Shown here in pieces: positions 20,830 to 30,254 of a stretch of 53,417 bases of DNA (position 1 is its first letter; every line of letters starts with the position of its first letter). The notes under the pieces are model-generated. The model saw only the letters and a list, made by a program, of their open reading frames with translations, was not told the origin of the DNA and ran no database searches. Source of the DNA: RGIG8748 sp045539515. Lineage in GTDB: Bacteria > Bacillota > Clostridia > UMGS1810. The position numbers were made by a program, and so were the translations under genes. The stretch lies in NCBI GenBank assembly GCA_045539515.1, contig JAZQFN010000037.1, positions 1 to 53,417 on the forward strand. The letters run 5' to 3'.

Positions 20830-22455
20830 TTATTTAATTCCGTTAAGTGAAAGAATCATTTCTATATTTTCTTTTGATACAGGATGTCGATACATTTCAG
20901 TCCACTCATCCCAGTCGGCATCCCAGATAAAGTTCTTATCTGCAGAAAGTTGATAATCAAAGGTACCTTCGTACTGTGGTTCTGTACACATTGCCTGCCA
21001 CTCGTAGTACCAATGACCTTCTCCGGTAATTCTGTTTATAAAATATTCCTGACTGCCAATAGGATGTCCTGTGCGATCCCTGTATTCACCATAACCGCCA
21101 TATTTGCCGTATTCGTTTCCGTCACGTACTATTGTATATTCTTTTGCTATATCTGTCTGCATACCGAGGTCTGCAGCAACAGGCTGTCCCTCACCAAGTA
21201 TTCCGTGGGAACCCATTACGAGAACAATCTGTGTGCCATCTTCTTTTATAACGGTATCCCCTTCTTTAGCAAAGCGATTGGCACGAAGTCTGCCCTCATA
21301 TATGGTTATGGGAGCATTTGGGTCGGAAACGCCAACCTCAAGCTTAACGGAAAGGTCAACGGGAGTTCTGGCTTCTCTATGAATAAGTCTATAGAGCACA
21401 GATGTAGCCTCGGCTCTTGTAAGATAGCCCTTGGGGTTAAATGTACCATTAGAGTCAACACCGCATATTATGCCGAGCGAATAGCAAGTAACAACACTAT
21501 CTAAATAGCCGCCTTCTTTAATTACCTTATAATCAGGTATCTTATCTACAGCACCGTCTGTATTGGCAAATACCGCAGGGTTATCGGAAATGGGTGAATT
21601 GTTAATTTTGCCCCAAATATAAACATTTGAACACATATATGCCATTTCTTCTCTTGTCATTGGAACTTCAACACTGTCAGTAAAATCATTGGTACGGATA
21701 AGAGCTCTGCCTCTTAAAATAGAATCGGAACTGTACCACCACGGCTTGCCTTCAACAGATGTATTGGCAGATTCACCAAAGAGGATTCTTGCAATAACTG
21801 CGTTAAACTCTGCCCTCGTCATAACATCGTAGGGAGCAAAGGTGCCCACACCGTTTACTACGGGACCTTTACCTGCAAAAAGTCCTTCCTCGGTCATTCT
21901 CATAACCGTATCGTAGAACCAATCGTTGGTATTAACGTCGGAATAACGCTGTGCCAGAAGGTTCTTGTCCATGGGAGTCCAGTTTTTAAAATCCTCAATA
22001 TCTTCAAGAATAATCGGAACCAAAGCGGAATCAATTAATTTTACCTTAACGCTGATTTCATCAAGGATTTCTATGATTTCGCTTACCTGCTCCTCAGACA
22101 TACTTGCACGGTTTCGTGTTGCCTTTTTAACAGCTTGCATAAAAATATCTTGTCTTAAAGGCACATAAGCACCAAGGGTAGCCTGACTCCAGTATTCGGA
22201 AAAAGTGTCATATATTTCTTTGGCATAGGAGCTGCCAAAGCTTTCGCGGGGAGTTAAACCTTCATAGTAGGTTTCGCCATTTGTGTCCTCCGGATAAACG
22301 CTCCATGTACCCTCCGATGAACCTGCTGACAAAGCTGCCTCACGTGTTACGTCTTTAATGTTACCGGATGCAGCAAGCACAGTTGTTATACTTAAAGAAC
22401 AAATTACTGCAACAACTACAGACAAATAAAAGAAATTATATTTTGTGAATTTCAT
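20830..22455 (-). CDS. Secreted S-layer homology (SLH) domain protein
   Basis: The 541-residue protein opens with a signal peptide (KYNFFYLSVVVAVICSLSI, ending near VLAASG). SLH modules are visible at about residues 167-225 (YSDVNTNDWFYDTVMRMTEEG, then MTRAEFNAVIARILF) and 318-355 (LDSVVTCYSLGIICGVDSNG, then LTRAEATSVLYRLI), with a weaker one between. Such modules anchor proteins to secondary cell-wall polymers. The last 150 residues (YGGYGEYRDRTGHPIGSQEYF onward) look like a separate aromatic-rich domain of unknown function. It lies 40 bp downstream of ftsY without an obvious own promoter. Confidence 0.88.
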   Translation of the reverse strand: MKFTKYNFFYLSVVVAVICSLSITTVLAASGNIKDVTREAALSAGSSEGTWSVYPEDTNGETYYEGLTPRESFGSSYAKEIYDTFSEYWSQATLGAYVPLRQDIFMQAVKKATRNRASMSEEQVSEIIEILDEISVKVKLIDSALVPIILEDIEDFKNWTPMDKNLLAQRYSDVNTNDWFYDTVMRMTEEGLFAGKGPVVNGVGTFAPYDVMTRAEFNAVIARILFGESANTSVEGKPWWYSSDSILRGRALIRTNDFTDSVEVPMTREEMAYMCSNVYIWGKINNSPISDNPAVFANTDGAVDKIPDYKVIKEGGYLDSVVTCYSLGIICGVDSNGTFNPKGYLTRAEATSVLYRLIHREARTPVDLSVKLEVGVSDPNAPITIYEGRLRANRFAKEGDTVIKEDGTQIVLVMGSHGILGEGQPVAADLGMQTDIAKEYTIVRDGNEYGKYGGYGEYRDRTGHPIGSQEYFINRITGEGHWYYEWQAMCTEPQYEGTFDYQLSADKNFIWDADWDEWTEMYRHPVSKENIEMILSLNGIK

Positions 22456-22494
22456 TTTTAAGCCTCATTTCATAACGTGTTAATAAATAGCTGA

Positions 22495-23649
22495 TTATTC
22501 TCCAAACATAGCGTTGGCAAAATCCTTTGCATCAAATTCCTGAAGGTCGTCCATACCCTCACCTACGCCTACAAGCTTTACAGGGATAGAGTGTTCGTGA
22601 GCTATGGCAAGAACTATACCGCCCTTTGCAGAGCCGTCCAGCTTTGTAAGGATAATGCCTGTAATGCCGGCACTTTCGGTAAATACTTCAACCTGATTTA
22701 CGGCATTCTGACCTGTGGTGGCATCAAGCACAAGAAGGGTTTCTCTTGATGCACCGGGAAGCTCTCTTTCTATAATTCTTGATATCTTGGCAAGCTCGTC
22801 CATAAGGTTCTTTTTATTATGCAGTCTGCCGGCGGTATCAATGATTATAACATCGCTTTTACGGGATTTTGCTGCGGCAATGGTATCGAATACCACAGAT
22901 GCAGGGTCTGAGCCTTCCTCGTGTTTTATTATGTCGGCGCCTACTCTGTCCGCCCAAATCTGGAGCTGGTCAATGGCAGCCGCACGGAAGGTATCGGCAG
23001 CACCCAGAAGAACCTTTTTGCCTTGGGATATATACCTTGCAGCCATCTTGCCTATGGAGGTTGTCTTACCAACACCGTTTACGCCTATAACCATAATTAC
23101 GGAGGGCACGGAGGAAAGATTTAAGGTGTTATCATTTTCGCAGAGAATTTCTGCTACAATCTCCTGAATTTCACCTTTTACCTGTTCGGCCTCGGTAAGA
23201 TGTTTTTCCTTAACCTTTTTGCGAAGTTCTTCTATGATAAATGTAGAAGTTTCAACGCCTACATCCGCCATAATGAGCGCTTCTTCAAGTTCCTCGTAAA
23301 GGTCTTCATCTATCTTTTTGAAATACTTAAGTACATTGTCAACCTTGGCATTTAAGGCATCACGGGTTTTGCCAAGCCCTGCTTTGAGTTTGGCAAAAAA
23401 ACCTTGCTTCTTTTCAGATATGGCTTCCTCTGCAGGCTCCTCTAAAGGCTGCTCTAAAGGCTCTTCAACAGATTCAACTGCAGATTCATCGCAAGGGTCA
23501 ACTGTAATTTCTTCATAAGTTGCCTCGGTTTTGTCCTCGGTTTCCGATAATTCTTCTTCCAATACAATCTCAGTTTCTTCGGGCATTTCCGGAGAAGTAT
23601 TTGTTTCGGGAGAAGTTTCCTTGTTCTTTTTCTTAAAAAATCCAAACAT
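22495..23649 (-). CDS. ftsY: Signal recognition particle receptor FtsY
   Basis: FtsY is the membrane-associated SRP receptor GTPase. The 384-residue protein has an acidic N-terminal A domain (residues 10-75, many Glu) and an NG domain with GVNGVGKTTSIGKMA, DTAGRLHNKKNLM and TKLDGSAKGG. The start ATG shares its A with the TGA of smc (TGATG). No ribosome site is needed beyond this coupling, although GGAGG lies about ten bases upstream inside smc. It is the partner of Ffh at 17569. Confidence 0.97.
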   Translation of the reverse strand: MFGFFKKKNKETSPETNTSPEMPEETEIVLEEELSETEDKTEATYEEITVDPCDESAVESVEEPLEQPLEEPAEEAISEKKQGFFAKLKAGLGKTRDALNAKVDNVLKYFKKIDEDLYEELEEALIMADVGVETSTFIIEELRKKVKEKHLTEAEQVKGEIQEIVAEILCENDNTLNLSSVPSVIMVIGVNGVGKTTSIGKMAARYISQGKKVLLGAADTFRAAAIDQLQIWADRVGADIIKHEEGSDPASVVFDTIAAAKSRKSDVIIIDTAGRLHNKKNLMDELAKISRIIERELPGASRETLLVLDATTGQNAVNQVEVFTESAGITGIILTKLDGSAKGGIVLAIAHEHSIPVKLVGVGEGMDDLQEFDAKDFANAMFGE

Positions 23650-26600
23650 CAGTTGTAATCCTCCAAATCTTCAAATTTAAGCTTAAGCAGTTTGGATACA
23701 CCCTTTTCCTGCATGGTAATACCGTACATAATATCCGCAGCTTCCATAGTACCTCTTCTGTGAGTTACTACTATAAACTGTGTTTTTTCGGAATATTTAC
23801 GGATATAGTCTGCAAAACGGTAAACGTTGTTGTCGTCAAGAGCCGCTTCAACCTCGTCGAGTATGCAGAAAGGTGTGGGTCTTACTTCAAGCACAGAGAA
23901 CAGAAGTGCTATGGCAGAGAGTGCCTTTTCACCACCGGAAAGAACCATCATATTCTGGAGCTTCTTGCCCGGAGGCTGTACCTCTATTTCTATGCCGCTT
24001 TCAAGAATGTTATCGGGGTCAGTAAGGGTAAGTCTGCCTGCACCGCCGCCAAAAAGTTCGTGGAAAACCACGTTGAATTTTTCCTGAATAATCTCAAAGC
24101 TTTCGGCAAACTTTTCTGTCATAATCTTTTGCATTTCGCGTATTATGTCTTCAAGTTTTTCCTTTGTAGCATCAAGGTCTGCCTTCTGCTCTGTAAGGAA
24201 ATCAAACTTTTCCTTTACTTCCTTATATTCTTCTATGGCATCTACGTTAATATTGCCCAGTTGTTTTATCTTACCGCGCAAAGATGCTGCTTCCTTCTGG
24301 GCTTCGTTGTAATCAAAATCTGCCTTTTTATACTGGAGAGCAGTATTGTAAGTAAGCTCATACTCATCCCAAAGTTTATTTATAACAGCTTCCACATCCT
24401 GCTCTATCTTGGCATTCTTGGCTTCCAGTCGGGCAGTTTCCTGCTGGAGAACGTAAATGGTTTCGTTCTGTTCCTTAAGGGAGTTCTGAATTTCACGCAG
24501 TTTTGCTGTATCGTTCTCGTAGCCTTTCTGTGTATCGAGAACTTTCTTGGCAATCTCTGCCATAATCTCCACATTGGTGCCTATGTTCTTTTCGTAATTG
24601 ATGATTTCCTCTTCAAGCTTGGCATTGAGTACATCAATATTCTTAATATCGTTCTGCTTAGCGGCAAGTTCCATATTAAGAGAGTTTTTATTGGCACTCA
24701 TGGAGTATATGTTCGCATGGAAAGTTTCAATATCCTTATCTATGGTGTTGTAGGTAATTCTGTCTGTAAGAATACTTTCCTGGAATTTATCACGTTCTGC
24801 GGCAATTTCCTCGGACTCTGCCAAAAACTTATCGGCATTTGTACGTGCCGTGCGGATTTTTTCTTCGTTATCCACAATCTTGGCATTAAAGGACTTAACC
24901 TCTTCTTCAACATCGGAGATGTTCTTTAAGATATCGCCGTTTTCATTTGTTATGGAAGAAATGGAGCGGGTAAGTTCTGCATCTATTCTGGTATAGTTTC
25001 TGGCTTCCGATTCAAGGCGAACTTCCTCGTGCTCGCAATCGTTAATGGTTTCCTCAAGGCCGGCCTTTGTATCCGCCATTTTATTAATATTTGCTTTAAG
25101 TTCTGCGATGCATTCATCGTTATCGTCTACTATTACCTGAAGTTTTTCTGCCTCTTCCTTAAGGCGTTCTATTTCCTTACCTCTGCCAAGTAAACTCTGA
25201 TTCTTGGAAAAACTTCCTCCGGTAATTGAACCGCCGGCATTGATAAGCTGACCGTCAAGAGTAACTATCTTGAATTTATAGCCGTTTTTCTTAGCCATAT
25301 TAACGGCGTTGTCAATGTTATCCACAACTATGCATCTGCCCAAAAGATTGCGGAAAACACCATCATACTTGCTGTCGTGTTCCACAAGTTCACAGGCAAT
25401 GCCCACATAACCCTTGTCCTTTGAGGGAGGGTTCTTCATTACATCGCCGTCTACGGAAGATACAGGAAGAAATGTAGCTCTGCCTCCCTTTGTTTTTGAA
25501 AGAGTATTTATACATTCTTTGGCAGCATCTTCATCGTCTACTACGATATTCTGTATCATATTGCCAAGAGCAATTTCTATGGCGGTAATGTACTCATCCT
25601 TTACGGCAATAAGCTTGGAAACAAGACCGTGAACACCTTTGATATTGGCATTAAGTACATTTTTAACACCCTTGGAATAGCCTTCAAGGCCTTTTTCAAG
25701 GTCTTCCAAAAGGCTTATGCGGGAAAGCTTGGAATTTAACTCCCCTACCTTTACATTCTGCATTTCCTTGGACTTTTCCAGTTCATCGCGGGCAGCAAAA
25801 TATTCTTTCTTAAGCTCTTCCATTTTGCCGAATGCTTCAGCTTTACGGTCCCCGTTTGCCTTGGCTTTTTCCTTGGTTTCATTAAGCTTTGCGGCATTAG
25901 CTTCCTTAAGAGCTGTTTTTTCCTTAAGCTCATCTTCAAGAGCGACTTTACGCTCGTCAAAGTTCTTTATAAGCACATTAAAGCCGGAAAGACGTGCTTT
26001 AAATGCAGAAATCTCACCTAAGAGAGTAACTATTTCATTTTTATACTTTTCGGATTCATTGGTTTTTTCTGCAATTTTTGCTTCAAACTCCTCAAGCTTT
26101 TTGTCACATTCGTTAAGCTTTTCCTCAAGTACCAGTTTATCGGCTTCTTTAGCTTTGATATCCTCTTCGTACTTCTTTACGTTAACATCGGATATGGCTA
26201 TTTTTTCTTCTATAATTTTGGCATCGGACTGCCATCTTAATGCATTGTCGGAGTTGTTTTTGATATCGTTTCTGAGTATTTCAATCTTGCCCTTAATGGT
26301 TTCATTTTCCTTTTCAAGAGCAAAAGACTGTTCTTTTAATTTATTGATTTCTTCATTAACCTCGCTGAGCTGATCGGTCTTTGCGGTAATCTGCTCGCTG
26401 ATAAGGTCAAGACGGAGCTTTTCGTTGTTAAGCTGCTCATATGTATCCTTAAACTTCTTCTTGCCTTCTTCAAGATTGAGTTTCTGCTTATCTATGTTGC
26501 GGATAGCGATGTTAATATCAAGACCCTTTAAAACCTCTCTGTAGTCCAGATATTTCCTGGCTTTTTCCGACTGAATACGAAGTGGCTCAACTCTCTCCTC

Positions 26601-27194
26601 CAGATTTACAAGAATATCCTTGATACGTAAAAGGTTTTCTTCTGTCTGCAAGAGCTTTTTCTCGGATTCGTGCTTACGGTACTTATACTTGGTAATACCC
26701 GAAGCTTCTTCGAATATATGTCTTCTTTCATCAGCTTTGGAGGAAAGAATCTGGTCAATCTTACCCTGACCTATAACGGAATAACCCTCTCTGCCAAGAC
26801 CTGTATCCATAAAAAGTTCATGGATATCCTTCAGCCTGCAAGGGGTATTGTTGATATAGAAGTCACTTTCTCCGCTTCTTGTAACACGTCTTGTTACCTT
26901 AAGCTCGTCCTGATCTACATTAAAAAGCTCATCGGAGTTATCCAGAGTAATGGAAACCTGAGCAAAACCCAGAGGGGCTCTCTTTTGGGTACCGGCAAAG
27001 ATAACGTCTTCCATTTTGCTTCCGCGAAGACTCTTTATGCTTTGTTCGCCAAGAACCCAGCGGATAGCATCGGATACATTACTCTTACCGCTTCCGTTAG
27101 GACCTACAATGGCGGTAATACCTTGTCCGAATTCCAAATCAATTTTATCTGCAAAGGATTTGAATCCCTGCATTTTAATGCCTTTTAAATACAC
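23649..27194 (-). CDS. smc: Chromosome partition protein SMC
   Basis: The 1181-residue protein is a full-length SMC: Walker A IVGPNGSGKSN at residues about 30-40, coiled coil from about 170 to 505, a hinge around 515-680 (KGVHGLVSKLI, INAGGSITGGSF), a second coiled coil, then the ABC signature LSGGEKALSA and Walker B FCILDEVEAALDD. It compacts and separates chromosomes with ScpA and ScpB. GTG at 27194 follows GAGGTG by five bases. rnc, which often precedes smc in Firmicutes, is absent here; a radical SAM gene stands in its place. Confidence 0.98.
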   Translation of the reverse strand: MYLKGIKMQGFKSFADKIDLEFGQGITAIVGPNGSGKSNVSDAIRWVLGEQSIKSLRGSKMEDVIFAGTQKRAPLGFAQVSITLDNSDELFNVDQDELKVTRRVTRSGESDFYINNTPCRLKDIHELFMDTGLGREGYSVIGQGKIDQILSSKADERRHIFEEASGITKYKYRKHESEKKLLQTEENLLRIKDILVNLEERVEPLRIQSEKARKYLDYREVLKGLDINIAIRNIDKQKLNLEEGKKKFKDTYEQLNNEKLRLDLISEQITAKTDQLSEVNEEINKLKEQSFALEKENETIKGKIEILRNDIKNNSDNALRWQSDAKIIEEKIAISDVNVKKYEEDIKAKEADKLVLEEKLNECDKKLEEFEAKIAEKTNESEKYKNEIVTLLGEISAFKARLSGFNVLIKNFDERKVALEDELKEKTALKEANAAKLNETKEKAKANGDRKAEAFGKMEELKKEYFAARDELEKSKEMQNVKVGELNSKLSRISLLEDLEKGLEGYSKGVKNVLNANIKGVHGLVSKLIAVKDEYITAIEIALGNMIQNIVVDDEDAAKECINTLSKTKGGRATFLPVSSVDGDVMKNPPSKDKGYVGIACELVEHDSKYDGVFRNLLGRCIVVDNIDNAVNMAKKNGYKFKIVTLDGQLINAGGSITGGSFSKNQSLLGRGKEIERLKEEAEKLQVIVDDNDECIAELKANINKMADTKAGLEETINDCEHEEVRLESEARNYTRIDAELTRSISSITNENGDILKNISDVEEEVKSFNAKIVDNEEKIRTARTNADKFLAESEEIAAERDKFQESILTDRITYNTIDKDIETFHANIYSMSANKNSLNMELAAKQNDIKNIDVLNAKLEEEIINYEKNIGTNVEIMAEIAKKVLDTQKGYENDTAKLREIQNSLKEQNETIYVLQQETARLEAKNAKIEQDVEAVINKLWDEYELTYNTALQYKKADFDYNEAQKEAASLRGKIKQLGNINVDAIEEYKEVKEKFDFLTEQKADLDATKEKLEDIIREMQKIMTEKFAESFEIIQEKFNVVFHELFGGGAGRLTLTDPDNILESGIEIEVQPPGKKLQNMMVLSGGEKALSAIALLFSVLEVRPTPFCILDEVEAALDDNNVYRFADYIRKYSEKTQFIVVTHRRGTMEAADIMYGITMQEKGVSKLLKLKFEDLEDYN

Positions 27195-27233
27195 AAAAAC
27201 ACCTCATAACAATATCAATGTTTATACCGTTTA

Positions 27234-27262
27234 ATTGTATCACAAATTGGTGTAAATTGCAA
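27234..27262 (-). promoter_or_regulatory. Promoter of smc-ftsY within the end of the radical SAM gene
   Basis: TTGCAA (27257-27262) and TACAAT (27234-27239) on the minus strand are 17 bp apart. The -35 lies inside the last codons of the upstream gene. Confidence 0.65.
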
Positions 27263-28259
27263 CAAAATTGTCACATATTTTTAACTCATCATTCTTTAAA
27301 GTTCTGTCTTGTGTCACTTTAAGAGTAACGTTGTATTTTTCCTCAAAATACGCCTTGTTACATCTTTTATGACCTGATACACGGGATACCAATGACGGTG
27401 CGGCAAAAACCTCAAGAATTCCTTTTTTGCCCGTGGCAAATGGTTCTATGATATTTCTGATGATTCTGCCCTCTGCAAGCTCGCGTATGGCAGGATGATA
27501 AGGCCCCTTTACCGTGGATTCATTGATTTCGTCGGTGGTCTGAAGTCCCACGCGGATAATGTCTATACCTTCTTTTGCAAACATTGGAATTATCTGCGCA
27601 AGAATATCTGTGGCATCCTCTATGGTTAAAGGGTTGTAATTGCCCTTTTCATACATATTCCATAAGGCTGTATCCTCCACCACTAAGGTGGGATAAAGCC
27701 TTACGCACTTTGGATTTAAGCTTATTAAATCCTGTGCGGTTTTAATCATTTTTTCCCTTGTGTCACCGGGAAGTCCGAGCATCATCTGCACGCCAAGCTC
27801 CAGATTGTGGCTTTTAATAAGCTGTGCAGCCTCCCTCACATGAGCAAAGGTATGCCCTCTCCTGCTCTTTAAGAGCACTTGTCCGTCGGTGGACTGTACA
27901 CCCAGTTCTATGGCAGTTCCGCCATAGGCTTTGTAATTTGTGAGAATTTCCTCCGAGATGCAGTCCGGTCTTGTGGAACAACGGATACCGCTTATTCTGC
28001 CTTCTTTAACATAAGGGTACGCAGCACGAAGCAAAGCCGTCTGTTGACTTAGTTCAATAGCAGTAAAACTTCCTCCGAAAAAAGCAACCTCTATGTAACA
28101 TTCATTATCAACGGTGGCAAGATGCTCTTCTATTATCCTTTTAACATCCTCGGGGGTTGTTTCGGCAATTTGACCGGTAATGCGGCGCTGATTGCAGAAC
28201 ACACAATCGTGAGGGCAACCCTTATGAGGCACAAAAATTGGTATGTGACAGGTTTTCAT
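27240..28259 (-). CDS. Radical SAM protein, Elp3-like family
   Basis: The 339-residue protein has a radical SAM iron-sulfur motif of the form Cys-X3-Cys-X2-Cys at C15, C19, C22 (GCPHDCVFCNQ). Elp3-like blocks follow: VAFFGGSFTAIE near residue 57, IRCSTRPDCIS near 90 and ELGVQSTD near 117. VQMMLGLPGDT and VRLYPTLVVEDT are also typical. It has no acetyltransferase domain, so it is the short clostridial form of unknown substrate, often found beside smc. GGAGTAGTT precedes the ATG. Confidence 0.85.
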   Translation of the reverse strand: MKTCHIPIFVPHKGCPHDCVFCNQRRITGQIAETTPEDVKRIIEEHLATVDNECYIEVAFFGGSFTAIELSQQTALLRAAYPYVKEGRISGIRCSTRPDCISEEILTNYKAYGGTAIELGVQSTDGQVLLKSRRGHTFAHVREAAQLIKSHNLELGVQMMLGLPGDTREKMIKTAQDLISLNPKCVRLYPTLVVEDTALWNMYEKGNYNPLTIEDATDILAQIIPMFAKEGIDIIRVGLQTTDEINESTVKGPYHPAIRELAEGRIIRNIIEPFATGKKGILEVFAAPSLVSRVSGHKRCNKAYFEEKYNVTLKVTQDRTLKNDELKICDNFVAIYTNL

Positions 28260-28278
28260 AACTACTCCTAATTAAACA

Positions 28279-28309
28279 GCGGTGTAAACAAATAAAAGGT
28301 TTACACCGC
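28279..28309 (-). terminator. Hairpin between clpX and the radical SAM gene
   Basis: GCGGTGTAAAC and GTTTACACCGC form a perfect eleven-base-pair stem over a nine-base loop, 20 bp after the clpX stop. The following minus-strand sequence is TGTTTAATT, so termination may be partial. Confidence 0.6.
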
Positions 28310-28328
28310 CGAATTGATTTATTAATAT

Positions 28329-29597
28329 TTAAGAAACAGTCTTTTCGCTGAGTCTTGCCCTTGCCTTGGTTACAAGACGGGGTTTGGACTTACCGAGAAC
28401 GCAATCCTTGGTAATAATGCATTTTTTAAGGTTCTTTTCCGAGGGGGCAGAGTACATTACATCACCCATTATTTCTTCCATAATGGAGCGAAGACCTCTG
28501 GCACCGGTTTTGCGTTCTATTGCCTTGTCTGCAATGGCTTCCAGTGCATCCTCTTCAAACTCAAGAGCAACGCCGTCCATATCCAAAAGCTTAACATACT
28601 GTTTTACAAGAGCGTTCTTGGGTTCTGTGAGAATCTTAATCATAGCTTCCCTGTCAAGGCTTTCAAGAGATACGCTGACGGAAAGTCTTCCTACAAATTC
28701 AGGTATAAGACCGAATTTAAGTAAATCCTGGGGAAGCATTTCCTTAAAGAGCTCACCAACATCCTTGGAGGATTTGGATTTAACATCCGCACCAAAGCCG
28801 AGAGCTTTTTTGCCGGTGCGCTGTTCTATGATTTTATCAAGGCCGTCAAAGGCACCGCCGCAAATAAAGAGTATGTTGGTGGTGTCTATCTGTATAAGCT
28901 CCTGATGTGGATGCTTTCTGCCGCCCTGAGGCGGAACAGAGGCTACGGTACCCTCAAGAATCTTAAGAAGTGCCTGCTGGACTCCCTCACCGCTTACATC
29001 GCGGGTAATGGAAGGATTTTCACTTTTGCGGGCAATCTTGTCGATTTCATCAATATAGATTATACCCTTTTGTGCTTTCTCTATATTGTAATCTGCCGCC
29101 TGAATAATCTTTAAAAGAATATTTTCAACATCTTCGCCAACATAGCCTGCCTCGGTAAGAGATGTTGCATCTGCAATGGCAAAAGGCACATCTATAATCT
29201 TGGCAAGTGTCTGTGCAAGAAGAGTTTTACCGGAACCGGTAGGCCCTACCATAAGAATATTGCTCTTGGCAAGCTCTACGTCGTCGGTATCATCTATATG
29301 GTTAATTCTCTTATAATGATTGTATACAGCTACAGCAAGGCTCTTTTTGGGGGCATCCTGACCTATGACATACATATCAAGGATTTCCTTGATGTCAGAA
29401 GGCTTTGGAAGTTCCTCCATAGGTACAAATTCCTCTTGTTCAAAATCCATTGACTCGGTGTCCAGAATATCGTTGCAGATATCTATACACTCATTACAAA
29501 TGTATACATCTCCGCTGGGACCGGCAATGAGTCTTGTTACCAAATCCTGGGTTTTGCCGCAGAAAGAGCAGGTTACTTCTTTGCGCTTATCGCTCAT
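28329..29597 (-). CDS. clpX: ATP-dependent Clp protease ATP-binding subunit ClpX
   Basis: ClpX unfolds substrates and feeds ClpP. The 422-residue protein has an N-terminal zinc-binding domain (CSFCGK near residue 10 and CNECID near 35), Walker A VGPTGSGKTLLAQT near 117, Walker B IIYIDEIDK, and ClpX-specific EGTVASVPPQGGRKHP. AGGAG lies seven bases before the ATG. The order tig-clpP-clpX is the usual one. Confidence 0.98.
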   Translation of the reverse strand: MSDKRKEVTCSFCGKTQDLVTRLIAGPSGDVYICNECIDICNDILDTESMDFEQEEFVPMEELPKPSDIKEILDMYVIGQDAPKKSLAVAVYNHYKRINHIDDTDDVELAKSNILMVGPTGSGKTLLAQTLAKIIDVPFAIADATSLTEAGYVGEDVENILLKIIQAADYNIEKAQKGIIYIDEIDKIARKSENPSITRDVSGEGVQQALLKILEGTVASVPPQGGRKHPHQELIQIDTTNILFICGGAFDGLDKIIEQRTGKKALGFGADVKSKSSKDVGELFKEMLPQDLLKFGLIPEFVGRLSVSVSLESLDREAMIKILTEPKNALVKQYVKLLDMDGVALEFEEDALEAIADKAIERKTGARGLRSIMEEIMGDVMYSAPSEKNLKKCIITKDCVLGKSKPRLVTKARARLSEKTVS

Positions 29598-29633
29598 ATA
29601 TAAACTCCTAACTTAAATTAAAAAACTGGCAAA

Positions 29634-29660
29634 TTAGCCCGCCTATAAAAAGCGGGCTAA
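29634..29660 (-). terminator. Intercistronic hairpin between clpP and clpX
   Basis: TTAGCCCGC and GCGGGCTAA pair perfectly; TTTTTT follows about ten bases later on the minus strand. It may partly terminate clpP transcripts before clpX. Confidence 0.6.
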
Positions 29661-29668
29661 AATATAAA

Positions 29669-30253
29669 TTACTTTCTCTTAGCTATAACTTCATCCACAA
29701 GACCGTATTCCTTTGCCTGGTCTGCAGTCATAAAGTTATCTCTTTCGGTATCGGCACAGATTACCTCATAGGGTTTGCCTGTGCGTTCACTTAAAATCTT
29801 ATTTAAGGTTTCCTTCATCTTAATGATACGCTCTGCGTGAATCTTGATGTCGGTAGCCTGCCCCTGCATACCACCCAGAGGCTGATGTATCATAACTTCG
29901 CTGTTGGGAAGTGCGAATCTTTTGCCTTTGGCACCTGCTGCGAGAAGAAATGCTCCCATAGAAGCTGCCATACCGATACAGATTGTGGAAACATCGCACT
30001 TAATATACTGCATAGTATCGTATATAGCCATACCTGCGGTAATAGAACCGCCGGGGCTGTTGATGTAAAGATTGATATCCTTGTCGGGGTCTTCCGCTTC
30101 AAGGAAAAGCATCTGTGCAACAACAAGACTTGCTGTTACATCATTTACCTCATCACTTAAGAATATAATTCTGTCTTTTAAAAGTCTTGAATAAATATCG
30201 TAAGATCTCTCGCCTCTGTTGGTTTGTTCAACAACCATTGGTACCAAACTCAT
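29669..30253 (-). CDS. clpP: ATP-dependent Clp protease proteolytic subunit ClpP
   Basis: The 194-residue serine protease has the catalytic Ser in GMAASMGAFLLAAG, His in VMIHQPLGG and Asp in ERDNFMTADQA. The N-terminus MSLVPMVVEQTNRGERSYD is typical of the unprocessed form. The ATG at 30253 follows GGAGG and lies one base after the tig stop; a longer frame into tig is ruled out. It works with ClpX encoded downstream. Confidence 0.97.
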   Translation of the reverse strand: MSLVPMVVEQTNRGERSYDIYSRLLKDRIIFLSDEVNDVTASLVVAQMLFLEAEDPDKDINLYINSPGGSITAGMAIYDTMQYIKCDVSTICIGMAASMGAFLLAAGAKGKRFALPNSEVMIHQPLGGMQGQATDIKIHAERIIKMKETLNKILSERTGKPYEVICADTERDNFMTADQAKEYGLVDEVIAKRK

Positions 30254-30254
30254 A

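Noticed and set aside
23760..24929. 389-codon plus-strand reading frame opposite smc
   Set aside because: It lies wholly inside smc on the other strand, lacks a ribosome site and gives a low-complexity hydrophobic translation; an artefact of smc codon usage. Similar frames opposite ffh, ispH-rpsA, tig and ftsY were dropped for the same reason.
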